Positions 18,806-26,898 are shown, counted from the first letter of the stretch. The stretch: DNA of 48,148 nt from Symbiodinium natans (GCA_905221605.1 CAJNDS010002303.1:460042-508189); one strand, 5' to 3'. Translations and numbers: made by a program. The notes: generated by a model from the letters alone, not told the origin.

Positions 18806-18920
18806 CTAGGACCCGGAGTAGGCCCTCATTTCCTTTTTGCTGGCGTTGGGGTTCCCTTATAGTCCCCTTAAACCCAAAAAGGGTACCCTTCTTAGTCCTA
18901 GGTTAAGTTGTTGGGCCCGT
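18806..18920 (+). mobile_element. Family D small element
   Basis: CTAGGACCCGGAGTAGGCCC, GGGGTTCCCTTATAGTCCCC, TTAAACCCAAAAAGGGTACC and TAGTCCTAGGTTA. The family has at least seven copies here; ends resemble CTAGGACCC and GGGTCTAG. No coding capacity. Confidence 0.68.
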
Positions 18921-18935
18921 GCTTTCATCGCGCAG

Positions 18936-19086
18936 GAATATACATGCAACCAACATCGACATAAGCGAGGGGAAGTTTTGCACAGAGATTTCCGCGTGTC
19001 AAAGAGCAAGAGTTAATACATCAAATACATTATACATAGGGTCCATCGAAAAACGTGTCACAGAGAATCCATCTCTGAACCCCTAA
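18936..19086 (+). CDS. Coding-like fragment after an acceptor-like CAG
   Basis: After ATCGCGCAG the frame reads HATNIDISEGKFCTEISACQ then RARVNTSNTLYIGSIEKRVT, about 48 open codons, closing at a TAA made by a CCCTAAA unit. A second frame (NQHRHKRGEVLHRDFRVS) is also open for part of it. Unrecognised. Confidence 0.33.
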
Positions 19087-19226
19087 ACCCCGAGCCCTCA
19101 GTATCATACGTACCCTAAACCAAGCCCTAAACCCCAAACACTCAACCCTGAACCCCAAACCCTAAACCCTTAAAAGGGGTTTTATGGGGATCCTGCTGGG
19201 TTTTAGGCTTTGGGATCCCCTGGGTT

Positions 19227-19295
19227 ACACGGCTCCGACACTTGGCCAAGGCCCATTTGGCTAGAGAGACTGACGACTGGCTTCGGATTGAAGAG
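19227..19295 (+). CDS. Coding-like fragment
   Basis: 23 codons (TRLRHLAKAHLARETDDWLR...) ending at a TTTAGGG tract. Looks helical. Unrecognised. Confidence 0.28.
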
Positions 19296-19475
19296 TTTAG
19301 GGTATAGGGGTTTAGGGCTTGGGGTTTTAGGGTTTAGGGCTTAGGGTTTTAGGGTCTAGGGTTTGGGGTTTAGGGTTCAGGGATTAGGGTTAGGGTATGG
19401 GGTTTAGGGTTTGGGGTTTTAGGGTTTGGGGTTTTAGGGTTTAGGGTTTGGGGTCGAGGGTTTCGGGTTCAGGGT
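19296..19475 (+). repeat. TTTAGGG/TTTGGGG tract
   Basis: Irregular units including TTTTAGGG. Confidence 0.92.
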
Positions 19476-19499
19476 TGGGGTGAGAAGCATCGCGGTAAG

Positions 19500-19655
19500 C
19501 CCTAATCCCGAACCCCTAAACCCTAAACCCTAAACCCTAAACCCTAAACCCTAAACCCTAAACCCCCTAAACCCTAAACCCTAAACCCTAAACCCCCTAA
19601 ACCCTAAACCCTAAACCCTCAAACCCTCAGTACCCTCTGAACCCTAAATCCTACA
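19500..19655 (-). repeat. CCCTAAA tract with periodic CCCCTAAA
   Basis: CCCCCTAAA interrupts the array every four to six units. Confidence 0.95.
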
Positions 19656-19694
19656 CTGTGAGTTGCACCCCTGAGTCCTTGTGCAACTCCCTGA

Positions 19695-19791
19695 AGCCCT
19701 AAACCCTAAACCCTAAACCCTAAACCCTAAACCCTAAACCCTAAACCCTAAACCCTAAACCCTAAACCCTAAACCCTAAACCCTAAACCCT
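19695..19791 (-). repeat. CCCTAAA tract, possible 7-bp flanking repeat
   Basis: About 13 perfect units with TGAAGCC just left and just right. Seven bases is weak evidence for a target duplication. Confidence 0.95.
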
Positions 19792-19799
19792 GATGAAGC

Positions 19800-19866
19800 C
19801 AAATCCTGGAGAGGATTGTCAGGAGGGCGCAGCAGGGGCCTTCCTGCTCGCCCCGTGGCATCAGAG
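19800..19866 (+). CDS. Coding-like fragment
   Basis: QILERIVRRAQQGPSCSPRG, open between two telomere tracts of opposite polarity. Unrecognised. Confidence 0.25.
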
Positions 19867-19996
19867 GGTTTTGGGTTTAGGGTTTAGGGTTTAGGGCGGT
19901 CGGAGTAGACAGCCGGTGTCAGAATAGGGAAGAACACGATTTGAGCAGTTCTCTGAATTATGACCGTTTGGTCTTTTTGTTGTGGGGAATCCATGA

Positions 19997-20209
19997 ATGA
20001 TGACACCTTTTGGGGGTACCAGTACCCTAACTCTCCAGGCTCTGCATTGGCATAGGAACGCCCTGTTAAACAGGGACCCTACTTTTTTCACAGCATTTGA
20101 CTATCGGGTTAAATCTGACCAGACCCCAACCCCAGGACTATCACACTGCATCGCGCAGATGGCGTTCTTTCTTTTTTTGCCAAGAAGTCACCGAACCCGA
20201 CAAGGTTGA
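19997..20209 (+). CDS. 70-codon open frame
   Basis: ATG at 19997, TGA at 20207. Segments such as ALHWHRNALLNRDPTFFTAF and DYRVKSDQTPTPGLSHCIAQ read like protein; the C-terminal part is hydrophobic then basic. No recognised motif. A minus-strand frame overlaps (19891-20091) but looks less natural. It could be an exon rather than a whole gene. Confidence 0.3.
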   Translation: MMTPFGGTSTLTLQALHWHRNALLNRDPTFFTAFDYRVKSDQTPTPGLSHCIAQMAFFLFLPRSHRTRQG

Positions 20210-20352
20210 GGGTCGAACCCGAAGGGTTTAGGGTTTAGGGTCGAACCCCAAGGGTTTAGGGTTTAGGGTCGAACCCGAAGGGTTTAGGGTTTAGGGTTTA
20301 GGGTTTAGGGTTTAGGGTTTAGGGTTTAGGGTTTAGGGTTTAGGGTTTAGGC
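20205..20352 (+). repeat. 29-bp higher-order repeat passing into pure TTTAGGG
   Basis: GGGTCGAACCCGAAGGGTTT recurs three times at 29-bp spacing (about 20210-20297), each carrying two TTTAGGG units, then ten plain TTTAGGG units. Confidence 0.93.
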
Positions 20353-20372
20353 CTGAAAGGCTTTCCTATTTT

Positions 20373-20390
20373 GTAGCTTTCGGGCTCAAG
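20373..20390 (+). other. Weak spliced-leader-like site
   Basis: GTAGCTTTCGGGCTCAAG resembles the leader end GTAGCCATTTTGGCTCAAG with one gap and a few changes. ATG follows 10 bp later (13 codons, then TGA). Weaker than the site at 5532. Confidence 0.15.
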
Positions 20391-20491
20391 TATATACGAG
20401 ATGGGCACATGGACTCTCTACGGAAATATTACTCCGTGAGTCAAGGGTCCGGTAGGGCTTGAGAACTTGGTGTTTTGTTCTTGCTAGCCAA

Positions 20492-20540
20492 GGGTTTAGG
20501 GTTTAGGGTTTAGGGTCTAGGGTTTAGGGTTTAGGGTTAG
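20492..20540 (+). repeat. TTTAGGG tract
   Basis: Short tract with one TCTAGGG. Confidence 0.94.
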
Positions 20541-20631
20541 GATGGTGCCCTTTTGCCCTTTTTGGTTCACGATCCCTCACAAAGTCGCCAACCCCCAAAA
20601 AGGGCACCACTATTTTCTACTATGGTCACTA

Positions 20632-20723
20632 GATGTTCCCCCTTTGTACTAACAGTCCTTATAGGGATTGTAGGACCCCTATCATAATCCCCAGTAAGGA
20701 CTGTTAGTATAAGGGGGAACATC
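20632..20723. mobile_element. Family E hairpin element (MITE-like)
   Basis: GATGTTCCCCCTTTGTACTA and ACAGTCCTTATAGGGATT on the left mirror CAGTAAGGACTGTTAGTATA and AGGGGGAACATC on the right: about 92 bp with a near-perfect stem. Second copy at 24978. Confidence 0.78.
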
Positions 20724-20857
20724 CCAAGTAACTGGGCTACCAAAATTATCGGGTTTGTCAAGAGCGTGTCGTTCCTAAGAGGCTTGCGCGGTACCTTTGG
20801 GGGCATGGGGCAACATTGGGCTACCCAGCGCTCCCCTATACAAGGTATATATAGGGG

Positions 20858-20905
20858 TAACCCTAAACCCTGCACCCTAAACCCTAAACCCTAAACCCTA
20901 TATTG
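20858..20905 (-). repeat. CCCTAAA insertion flanked by 14-bp direct repeats
   Basis: GGTATATATAGGGG (20844-20857) and GGTATATACAGGGG (20906-20919) differ by one base and enclose 48 bp of CCCTAAA units. Confidence 0.82.
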
Positions 20906-21012
20906 GGTATATACAGGGGGCTATGTAGGGGAATAAGACGAAGGTTCCCTTCTAGGGGCGCCTCCTTGGATTCCTTGAAAACCAGAAAGCCTTCGGCCCC
21001 GCACACTAGCAC

Positions 21013-21252
21013 ACCTTAAACCCTAAACCCTAAACCCTAAACCCCAATCCCTAAACCCTAAACCTTAAACCCTCAACCCTCAACCCTAAACCCTAAACCC
21101 TAAACCCTAAACCCTAAACCCTAAACCCTAAACCCTAAACCCTAAACCCTAAACCCTCAACCCTGAACCCTAAACCCTAAACCCTAAACCCTGAACCCTA
21201 AACCCTAAACCCTCAACCCTGAACCCTAAACCCTAAACCCTGAGCCCGGAAC
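21013..21252 (-). repeat. Long CCCTAAA tract
   Basis: About 33 units with CCCTCAA/CCCTGAA variants recurring in pairs. Confidence 0.97.
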
Positions 21253-21351
21253 CCTGAGCCCTGAGCCGAACTCAGGAGCAGAAGGAGGTAGAGAAGCCGA
21301 AGTGGCACCAGCCGCGGCACTGCAATTTAGGGCGGGGCTGTGAGGCTTCAG

Positions 21352-21472
21352 TTTTATTATGATCATTATTGCTATTATTATTGTTGTTATTATTAATATT
21401 AAAATTATTATTATTGTTGTTATCATTATTGTTGTTGTTATGCTTCTGATTGTGTTTTTTTTTTTTTTTTCT
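21352..21472 (+). repeat. ATT-rich microsatellite and poly-T
   Basis: ATT/GTT trinucleotides for about 90 bp, then 16 T. Frames through it are artefacts. Confidence 0.93.
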
Positions 21473-21845
21473 CAAATTTTTTGTTTTCATTTTATCAGGT
21501 TTCAAGGTTTTACTATAGGGCTGCTAGGGTTAGGGGCTTAGGGTGCTGTGGGGGGCTAGGGTTCGAGGGCTTCGGTGTTTGGGCTTGTGGTTTTGTTTTT
21601 TGTTGAGAGGGGGTGGGGGGGGGGGGGTGGGGGGCGGTTTAGGGTTTGTTTAGGGTGTTTTTATTTTATTTTTTTGCTGGGGGTGGGGGGCAGGTGCGCC
21701 CCAAACGAGATGGCTGCATCTGGCAGGTCTAAGTCCGAAATTCCCCAACCCCTCAACCCTACACCCTAAACCGGAAACCCTCCCCTTCTCCCCCTACCCA
21801 CCACTAGTGTGAGGATGATCCAAGCGAAAGATTGACAAAAGGAAA
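21473..21845. other. Low-complexity G/T-rich DNA, no gene seen
   Basis: Poly-G/T stretches (21608-21690) and unique DNA. The frame 21575-21769 is low complexity. Confidence 0.6.
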
Positions 21846-21898
21846 GTTTAGGGTTTAGGGTTTAGGGTTTAGGTTTTAGGGTTTAGGGTTTAGGGTTT
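21846..21898 (+). repeat. TTTAGGG tract
   Basis: Seven units. Confidence 0.96.
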
Positions 21899-22051
21899 CC
21901 CGCTGTTTTTTGTCTTAACTTGAGCCCTGGCACGTTAACCAAGTGACACCCCAAGCATCTGTAGTAAACCCGCCCTGAACCCTAATCTTTATTCAGCCCT
22001 AAAACCCTAAACCGTCGAGTTTCCAGGTTTCTCCCGGCGGGGGCAGGCCCC

Positions 22052-22204
22052 ACGGCAGAGAAGATCCACAAAGTGCGCGAGCGCGCGCGAGCTGGGATCC
22101 CGGAAACGTCGAGCGTGTTGAGATACCAATTCGAGTTTATGATATTATGGTCCTTAATATGGGGACTCTACCTTAGGGGTACTATAACCCCTATTCAGGC
22201 CTGA
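22052..22204 (+). CDS. 50-codon coding-like segment
   Basis: TAEKIHKVRERARAGIPETS then SVLRYQFEF, staying open to a TGA at 22202. The first 29 residues look like a charged helix. The second half lies in DNA that resembles a hairpin element (CCTTAATATGGGGACTC) and may not be coding. Unrecognised. Confidence 0.33.
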   Translation, partial: TAEKIHKVRERARAGIPETSSVLRYQFEFMILWSLIWGLYLRGTITPIQA

Positions 22205-22219
22205 CGGGTTTTCGGTTCT

Positions 22220-22352
22220 TTCTGCTGCTACTATGTTTGCTGGGCGACTATTGGGCTTCAGAGGGCTTTACTTGCTCGTGGCTCTGCGCGAATGTGCGCT
22301 GCCCTGCTAGCACAGAGGCGCAGCGGGAACCCAAATCAAGGCTTGTTAGCCC
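22220..22352 (+). CDS. Coding-like fragment
   Basis: Frame containing TIGLQRALLARGSARMCAAL then LAQRRSGNPNQGL, ending at a CCCTAAA tract. Unrecognised. Confidence 0.27.
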
Positions 22353-22359
22353 TAGAAGC

Positions 22360-22455
22360 CCTATACCCTAAACCCTAAACCCTAAACCCTGAACCCTGAA
22401 CCCTGAACCCTGAACCCTGAACCCTAAACCCTCAACCCTCAACCCTAAACAACCC
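22360..22455 (-). repeat. CCCTAAA/CCCTGAA/CCCTCAA tract
   Basis: Variants in blocks. Confidence 0.94.
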
Positions 22456-22485
22456 TCAACCCTAAACGACCACAAGCCTTAAGCC

Positions 22486-22713
22486 CTAAACTTCGCAGCC
22501 GCCGACCGCCCCACTCACTTGTCTTTTGGGGTGCTCTCGCAGGAGTTGCTTGGGAGGCCTCACCCTTCGTTCATCCTTCATCTCATTTCGTGCTGCATCA
22601 TTCCTGGTGTCTGGTGCAACAAGGGCCGCACCCATACCCCCTTCTGACATCATTTCATCCGTTTTTTCACTTGTGCCATTCCCGGTGTCTGGCGCAAGTT
22701 GGGACCAACTTTT
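22486..22713 (-). CDS. 75-codon minus-strand coding-like segment with an internal repeat
   Basis: Open from 22713 down to the TAG at 22486. Polar and acidic: SQLAPDTGNGTSEKTDEMMS, EGGMGAALVAPDTRNDAARN, EMKDERRVRPPKQLLREHPK. The motif APDT(G/R)N is repeated with a following EM, and the DNA underneath repeats (CCGGTGTCTGGCGCAA / CTGGTGTCTGGTGCAA). It reads better than the plus-strand frame 22526-22912. No usable start, so probably an exon. Confidence 0.38.
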   Translation of the reverse strand, partial: KSWSQLAPDTGNGTSEKTDEMMSEGGMGAALVAPDTRNDAARNEMKDERRVRPPKQLLREHPKRQVSGAVGGCEV

Positions 22714-22789
22714 TCACCTCATCTTCATGCGTACATGGCCAACCCCCCCCCCCACCCTGAACATTAATCATTCTCATTCTTTTTGCAGT

Positions 22790-22982
22790 CGCAGTTCGTC
22801 TCACGTGCTCATGCCAAGACAAGTAGGGTTTGGGGTTCAGGATTTAGCGTTTCTGCTGCTCAGTTCAATCGCAATCGCGACATGGACTACTTCCAATGCT
22901 CCATGGATGTGACGAATGCTGCCACTTGGCTTAGCCAAGACTACCCGAAACCCGGTGTAGTGTCGCATCTGCAAAAGAAATC
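22790..22982 (+). CDS. Candidate exon after a strong acceptor-like site
   Basis: TTCTCATTCTTTTTGCAG is followed by an open frame SQFVSRAHAKTSRVW..., with AQFNRNRDMDYFQCSMDVTN then AATWLSQDYPKPGVVSHLQK, ending at a CCCTAAA tract. The middle (GTAGGGTTTGGGGTTCAGG, about 22824-22842) is telomere-like and in frame. Unrecognised. Confidence 0.35.
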
Positions 22983-23057
22983 CCTAAACCCTGAGCCCTA
23001 AACCCTAAACCCGAAATCTAAACCCGAGACCCTCAGCCCTAAATTGAGATTTTGAGG

Positions 23058-23156
23058 GCCGCTGCGTCGTCCTTTGGCCCTGAAGGTGATCTCCTCAACA
23101 CTCCTATAGGGACTCTGCAGAGTTTTAGGCTCGTTTTTTCTTCAAGGAAAACCTAG
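23058..23156 (+). CDS. Coding-like fragment with stop
   Basis: AAASSFGPEGDLLNTPIGTL then QSFRLVFSSRKT, ending at TAG 23154. Unrecognised. Confidence 0.3.
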   Translation, partial: AAASSFGPEGDLLNTPIGTLQSFRLVFSSRKT

Positions 23157-23250
23157 ACCCTAAACCTCAACGCTAAACCCTAAACCTTAAACCCTAAACC
23201 CTCAACCCTAAGCCCTAACCCTAAGCCCTAGTCCCTAAACCCTAAACCCT
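23157..23250 (-). repeat. Degenerate CCCTAAA tract
   Basis: Mixed variants. Confidence 0.9.
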
Positions 23251-23354
23251 TCCTGGCTTTGTAGGTCCGAAGCTTCCTAAATCGAATCCCACCCCACGTC
23301 CTTACTCACTGCTACAGCCGTCCACAGCCCTGAGCAAGGCTTACACCCTAATCA

Positions 23355-23520
23355 CTACACCCTAAACTAACCCTAAACCCTAAAGGTTTAGGGTTTAGGG
23401 TTTAGGGTTTAGGGTTTAGGGTTTAGGGTTTAGGGTTTAGGATTTAGGGTTTAGGGTACGAGCCCGAACCCTAAACCCCAAACCATAAATCCTAAACCTC
23501 CTGAACCCTAAGCCCCCAAA
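23355..23520. repeat. Palindromic CCCTAAA-GG-TTTAGGG junction
   Basis: CCCTAAACCCTAAA meets GGTTTAGGGTTTAGGG at about 23385 with only GG between, then about nine TTTAGGG units to 23456, then CCCTAAA-type units again to about 23520. Confidence 0.95.
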
Positions 23521-23775
23521 CCACAAAGCTTCTAGGACCCTGTGCCAAAGACGCAAAGGCAACCCAAACCAGAAGGCGGGAAACTCTGAAGACCCTATGG
23601 CTGCAGGCCAAAGCCCTTAGCTCTTTGATGAGGGTTAGGGTGTAGGGCTAGGGTTTAGGGTTCAGGGACCTTGCAACTCCCCAGAAATCGTGAAGTAGTT
23701 CGGATGTCGTGATCGCAACAGATCAGGCCGAACCCGAAACCCTAAACCCTAACAAAGCCCAACAACCCTGCAGCC

Positions 23776-23880
23776 CTAAACCCTAAACCCTAAACCCTAA
23801 ACCCTAGACCCTAAACCCTAAACCCTAAACCCTAAACCCTAAACCCTAAACCCTAAACCCTAAACCCTAAACCCTAAACT
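23776..23880 (-). repeat. CCCTAAA tract
   Basis: About 15 units, one CCCTAGA. Confidence 0.97.
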
Positions 23881-23884
23881 CCCC

Positions 23885-23980
23885 AAGCCCCTCAAGGCTG
23901 CCTTCCTCGTCCGGGCGATCATGCAGATTCGGGCGGCCACCCTTGCCTGCTCAGACCCCAAGCTTCGGCCCCAGAGTAGG
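23885..23980 (+). CDS. Coding-like fragment between opposed telomere tracts
   Basis: KPLKAAFLVRAIMQIRAATL then ACSDPKLRPQ: good composition, open from one tract to the next. Unrecognised. Confidence 0.36.
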
Positions 23981-24064
23981 GTTGAGGGTTGAGGGTTTAG
24001 GGTTTAGGGTTTAGGGTTTAGGGTTTAGGGTTGAGGGTTTAGGGTTTAGGGTTCAGGGTTTAGG
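23981..24064 (+). repeat. TTTAGGG/TTGAGGG tract
   Basis: About eleven units. Confidence 0.95.
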
Positions 24065-24160
24065 CCTTATCCCCTTTTTCCTAGGGCTTAGGTTCCCTTA
24101 CAAGCCCCTTTAAAGAAGGGCACCCTTTTCATTCTTGGGTCTTTTCTTGGGTGTACCACC
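24065..24160 (+). mobile_element. Family D small element
   Basis: GGCTTAGGTTCCCTTACAAG, CCCCTTTAAAGAAGGGCACC and TTCTTGGGTC align with 18806 and 34912. Confidence 0.65.
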
Positions 24161-24195
24161 GGGGGGGGAGGGTTTCCGGGGTTCAGGGGGACGGT

Positions 24196-24400
24196 TTAGG
24201 GCGGCTTAGGCTTAGGGTTTAGGGTTTCTGGGTTTCTGGGTTTAGGGTTTAGGGTTTGGGGTTTAGGGCTTCTGGGTTCTCCGGGGGGGGGGGGGTTAGG
24301 GTTGAAGGTTTCTGGGCTGGGGGTGTTGGGCCGGTTCAGGGTTTCTGGGGTTCAGGGACGGTGTAGGGTTAGAGGTTCTGGTGTTTAGGTTTTTTTTTGG
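24196..24400 (+). repeat. Degenerate TTTAGGG/TTCTGGG DNA
   Basis: Irregular units with a poly-G run near 24284. Confidence 0.88.
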
Positions 24401-24443
24401 ATTTGGGGTATAACAGGAGTATCCATATTTTGGGTTATACCCA

Positions 24444-24540
24444 TATATATATATATATATATAAAAGGGCCTTAATGGTTTGAATAGGGTTTTGGGTGTT
24501 GTTACAGTAAAAAAATAAATAAATATAAATAAATAAATAA

Positions 24541-24577
<37 letters not shown>
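24444..24577. repeat. TA and AAAT microsatellites
   Basis: (TA) at 24444-24462, (AAAT) at 24511-24546, (TA) at 24546-24576. The minus frame 24296-24739 crosses these and is not credible. Confidence 0.95.
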
Positions 24578-24578
<1 letters not shown>

Positions 24579-24579
24579 G

Positions 24580-24912
24580 GACCACAAAGGAGTTTTTCAA
24601 AAATAGAAATACAGGCAAGACGAGCCGCCGCACAGAAATCCAAAAAAGCAGAGAAAGGAGAAAGCAAAACTCCACAAACTGAGAATGATGATGATTTTAT
24701 GTCCTTGCTCCAAATCCTGAAGTAATGGCTGCTTTTCAAGATATTATGGAAAGGGAACTATTGGAAAGTATGTGAACAATTCCAAGGTAAAACTTACTGT
24801 TTGTTAGAAAGCTATGTTCAAAGCTCATTCAATGATGGGACAATGGGAGGGGGCACGCCAGGTGGAAAGGGAGGAATGCCAGGTGGAATGGGAGGACCAA
24901 AAGTCTCACACT
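24580..24912 (+). pseudogene. Relic resembling the C-terminal part of Hsc70-interacting protein (Hip/ST13-like)
   Basis: Frames are broken but the order of segments fits: a lysine/alanine-rich linker (QARRAAAQKSKKAEKGESKT), an acidic stretch (ENDDDFMSLLQ), then in another frame NPEVMAAFQDIM, then GTIGKYVNNSKVKL, and finally a GMPGG-type tail (GGKGGMPGGMGGPK). PEVMAAFQD followed by KY-NN-KV is characteristic of the STI1/DP2-type domain of Hip co-chaperones, which work with Hsp70, and GGMPGG repeats occur in the same family. Several frameshifts and stops mean no functional product. Other STI1-domain proteins are the main alternative. Confidence 0.42.
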
Positions 24913-24977
24913 AGCCCACCCTAGGGCCCAGAGAACCCCTCAACCCGAAGCCCTCAACCTTAAACCCTAAGCCTTGC

Positions 24978-25076
24978 GATGTTCCCCCTCATACTAGCAG
25001 TCCTCAACAGGGATTCGAGTAACCCCCCCCCCCCGATTATAATCCTTATAAAGGACTGTTAGTACAAGGGGCAACA
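24978..25076. mobile_element. Family E hairpin element, second copy
   Basis: GATGTTCCCCCTCATACTAG and CAGTCCT on the left; AGGACTGTTAGTACAAGGGG on the right. A C-run sits in the loop. A CCCTAAA tract starts directly at its right end. Confidence 0.72.
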
Positions 25077-25077
25077 A

Positions 25078-25262
25078 CCCTAAACCCTAAACCCTAGACC
25101 CTAGACCCTAGACCCTAAACCCTAAACCCTAAACCCTAAACCCTAAACCCTAAACCCTAAACCTTAGACCCTAGACCCGAGACCCTAGACCCGAGACCCT
25201 AGACCCTAACCCTAAACCCTAAACCCTAAACCCTAAACCCTAAACCCTAAACCCTAAACCCT
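25078..25262 (-). repeat. CCCTAAA tract with CCCTAGA blocks
   Basis: Two separate CCCTAGA/CCCGAGA clusters (25094-25115, 25165-25205) in CCCTAAA. Confidence 0.97.
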
Positions 25263-25342
25263 GCAAGCCAAGGGCCTGTGCCATTAACGTCCTGACGCTC
25301 GGCTCCCCACAGCCTGGATTGCTTGGGTTGCAGGGGTTTAGG
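25263..25342 (+). CDS. Short coding-like fragment
   Basis: CKPRACAINVLTLGSPQPGL then LGLQG, open into the G-rich tract. CTCCCCACAG inside could instead be an acceptor. Unrecognised. Confidence 0.22.
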
Positions 25343-25445
25343 GTTTAGGGTTTAGGGTTTAGGGTTTAGGGTTTAGGGTTTAGGGTTTAGGGTTTAGGGT
25401 CAGGGTTTAGGGTTTTGGGTTTAGGGGTTGCAGGGGTTTAAGGTG
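25325..25445 (+). repeat. TTTAGGG tract flanked by 16-bp direct repeats
   Basis: GGGTTGCAGGGGTTTA at 25325-25340 and again at 25425-25440, exactly 100 bp apart and identical, around about 11 TTTAGGG units. Confidence 0.83.
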
Positions 25446-25552
25446 TGCAGGGGTTGAGGGTTTTAGGGGTTTAGGGCTCCATGGTTTTCAGCTTTAGGGG
25501 TTTAGGGTTTGGGGTTGCGGGCGTTGGGCCGAACGTTGATGGTTCTGTATTT

Positions 25553-25655
25553 GTGTTCCTTATTTCATGTTTTTAGGGTTGAGGTTCCCTCACAAGCCTT
25601 TTTAAACGAAAAACGGCGCTCTCTCTATTCCGAGACTTAGTTAGGATGTGTGGCT
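25553..25655 (+). mobile_element. Family D small element, diverged
   Basis: TTTAGGGTTGAGGTTCCCTC, ACAAGCCTTTTTAAACGAAA and CTATTCCGAGACTTAG keep the family order. Confidence 0.5.
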
Positions 25656-25680
25656 TAAGATGCAGTACCCTACACCCGAA

Positions 25681-26000
25681 ACCCCAAGCTCTAAACCACT
25701 AAACCACTAAACCACTAAACCACTAAACCACTAAACCACTAAACCACTAAACCACTAAACCCCTAAACCACTAAACCACTGAACCACTGAACCACTGAAC
25801 CACTAAACCACTAAACCACTAAACCACTAAACCACTCAACCACTCAACCACTCAACCACTCAACCACTAAACCGCTAAACCACTAAACCACTGAACCACT
25901 GAACCACTAAACCACTAAACCACTAAACCACTAAACCACTGAACCCTGAACCCTAAACCCTGAACCCTAACCCTAAACCCTAAACCCTAAACCCTAAACC
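25681..26000 (-). repeat. CCACTAAA 8-bp variant array then CCCTAAA
   Basis: About 30 units of CCACTAAA with CCACTGAA and CCACTCAA sub-blocks (25693-25940), then CCCTAAA to 26000, where the composite element begins. Confidence 0.97.
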
Positions 26001-26032
26001 ACTCTTTCATATATAATATAAATGTTAATGAC

Positions 26033-26514
26033 TTTGCGGGCAAGGTCCTATATTTAGCGGGCAAGGTCCTATATTTAGCGGGCAAGGTCATATATTTAGC
26101 GGGCAAGGTCATATATTTAGCGGGCAAGGTCATATATTTAGTGGGCAAGGTCCATTGGCTAAAAAAAGACCTTGCCCACTAAATATATGACCTTGCCCGC
26201 TAAAGGGCGACCTTGCCCACTAAATATAGGACCTTGCCCGCTAAATATAGGACCTTGCCCGCTAAATATAGGACCTTGCCCGCTAAATATATGACCTTGC
26301 CCGCTAAATATATGGCCCGGGCCAGGTCATATATTTAGCGGGCAAGGTCATATATTTAGCGGGCAAGGTCCTATATTTAGCGGGCAAGGTCCTATATTTA
26401 GCGGGCAAGGTCCTATATTTAGCGGGCAAGGTCCTATATTTAGCGGGCAAGGTCATATATTTAGCGGGCAAGGTCATATATTTAGCGGGCAAGGTCATAT
26501 ATTTAGTGGGCAAG
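26033..26514. repeat. 21-bp GGGCAAGGTC array, forward-reverse-forward
   Basis: Unit GGGCAAGGTC(C/A)TATATTTAGC. About six forward units, then seven inverted (26168-26313), a palindromic turn GGCCCGGGCC near 26318, then about nine forward units. Long open frames through it are artefacts of the 21-bp (7-codon) period. Confidence 0.95.
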
Positions 26515-26515
26515 T

Positions 26516-26620
26516 CCCCCCCCCCCCCCCCCCCCCACCCCCCCCCACCCCCCCCCCACCCCCCCCCCCCCACCCCCCCCCCCCCCCCCCACCCCCGCCC
26601 CCCCACCCCCACCCCCCCCC

Positions 26621-26654
<34 letters not shown>

Positions 26655-26760
26655 ACCCCCCAACCGCCCCCCCCCCCAACACCAACCTCCCCGCCCCGGA
26701 GCCCCCCCCCCCCCCGCCCCCCCCCCCCTCCCCCCCCCCCCCTGCCCCCCCCCCCCCCTG
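26516..26760. repeat. Long C-rich tract
   Basis: About 245 bp of C with scattered A and a few G or T. The G-rich complement could form quadruplexes. Such tracts are error-prone in sequencing. Confidence 0.95.
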
Positions 26761-26781
26761 GAGCCCCGCAAAAAAGTCGAT

Positions 26782-26898
26782 TCAAGATGGCTTCCAAAGA
26801 ATAAGTTCCCGAATGACCGCGCCTGTTTTTGAGGCCCCTGAAGCCCCTCAAACGACTCAAGAACTCAAGATGGCTTCCAAAGAATAAGTTCCCGAATG
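26782..26898 (+). repeat. 34-bp direct repeat, two copies
   Basis: TCAAGATGGCTTCCAAAGAA continuing to CCCGAATG occurs identically at 26782-26815 and 26865-26898. Confidence 0.95.

Noticed and set aside
20567-20875. 102-codon minus-strand frame
   Set aside because: It runs through a family E hairpin and a CCCTAAA insertion; only short parts look like protein.
21226-21541. Isoleucine- or asparagine-rich frames
   Set aside because: They are translations of an ATT microsatellite.
24296-24739. 147-codon minus-strand frame
   Set aside because: It crosses TA and AAAT microsatellites and degenerate TTTAGGG, and the plus strand there shows the Hip-like relic.
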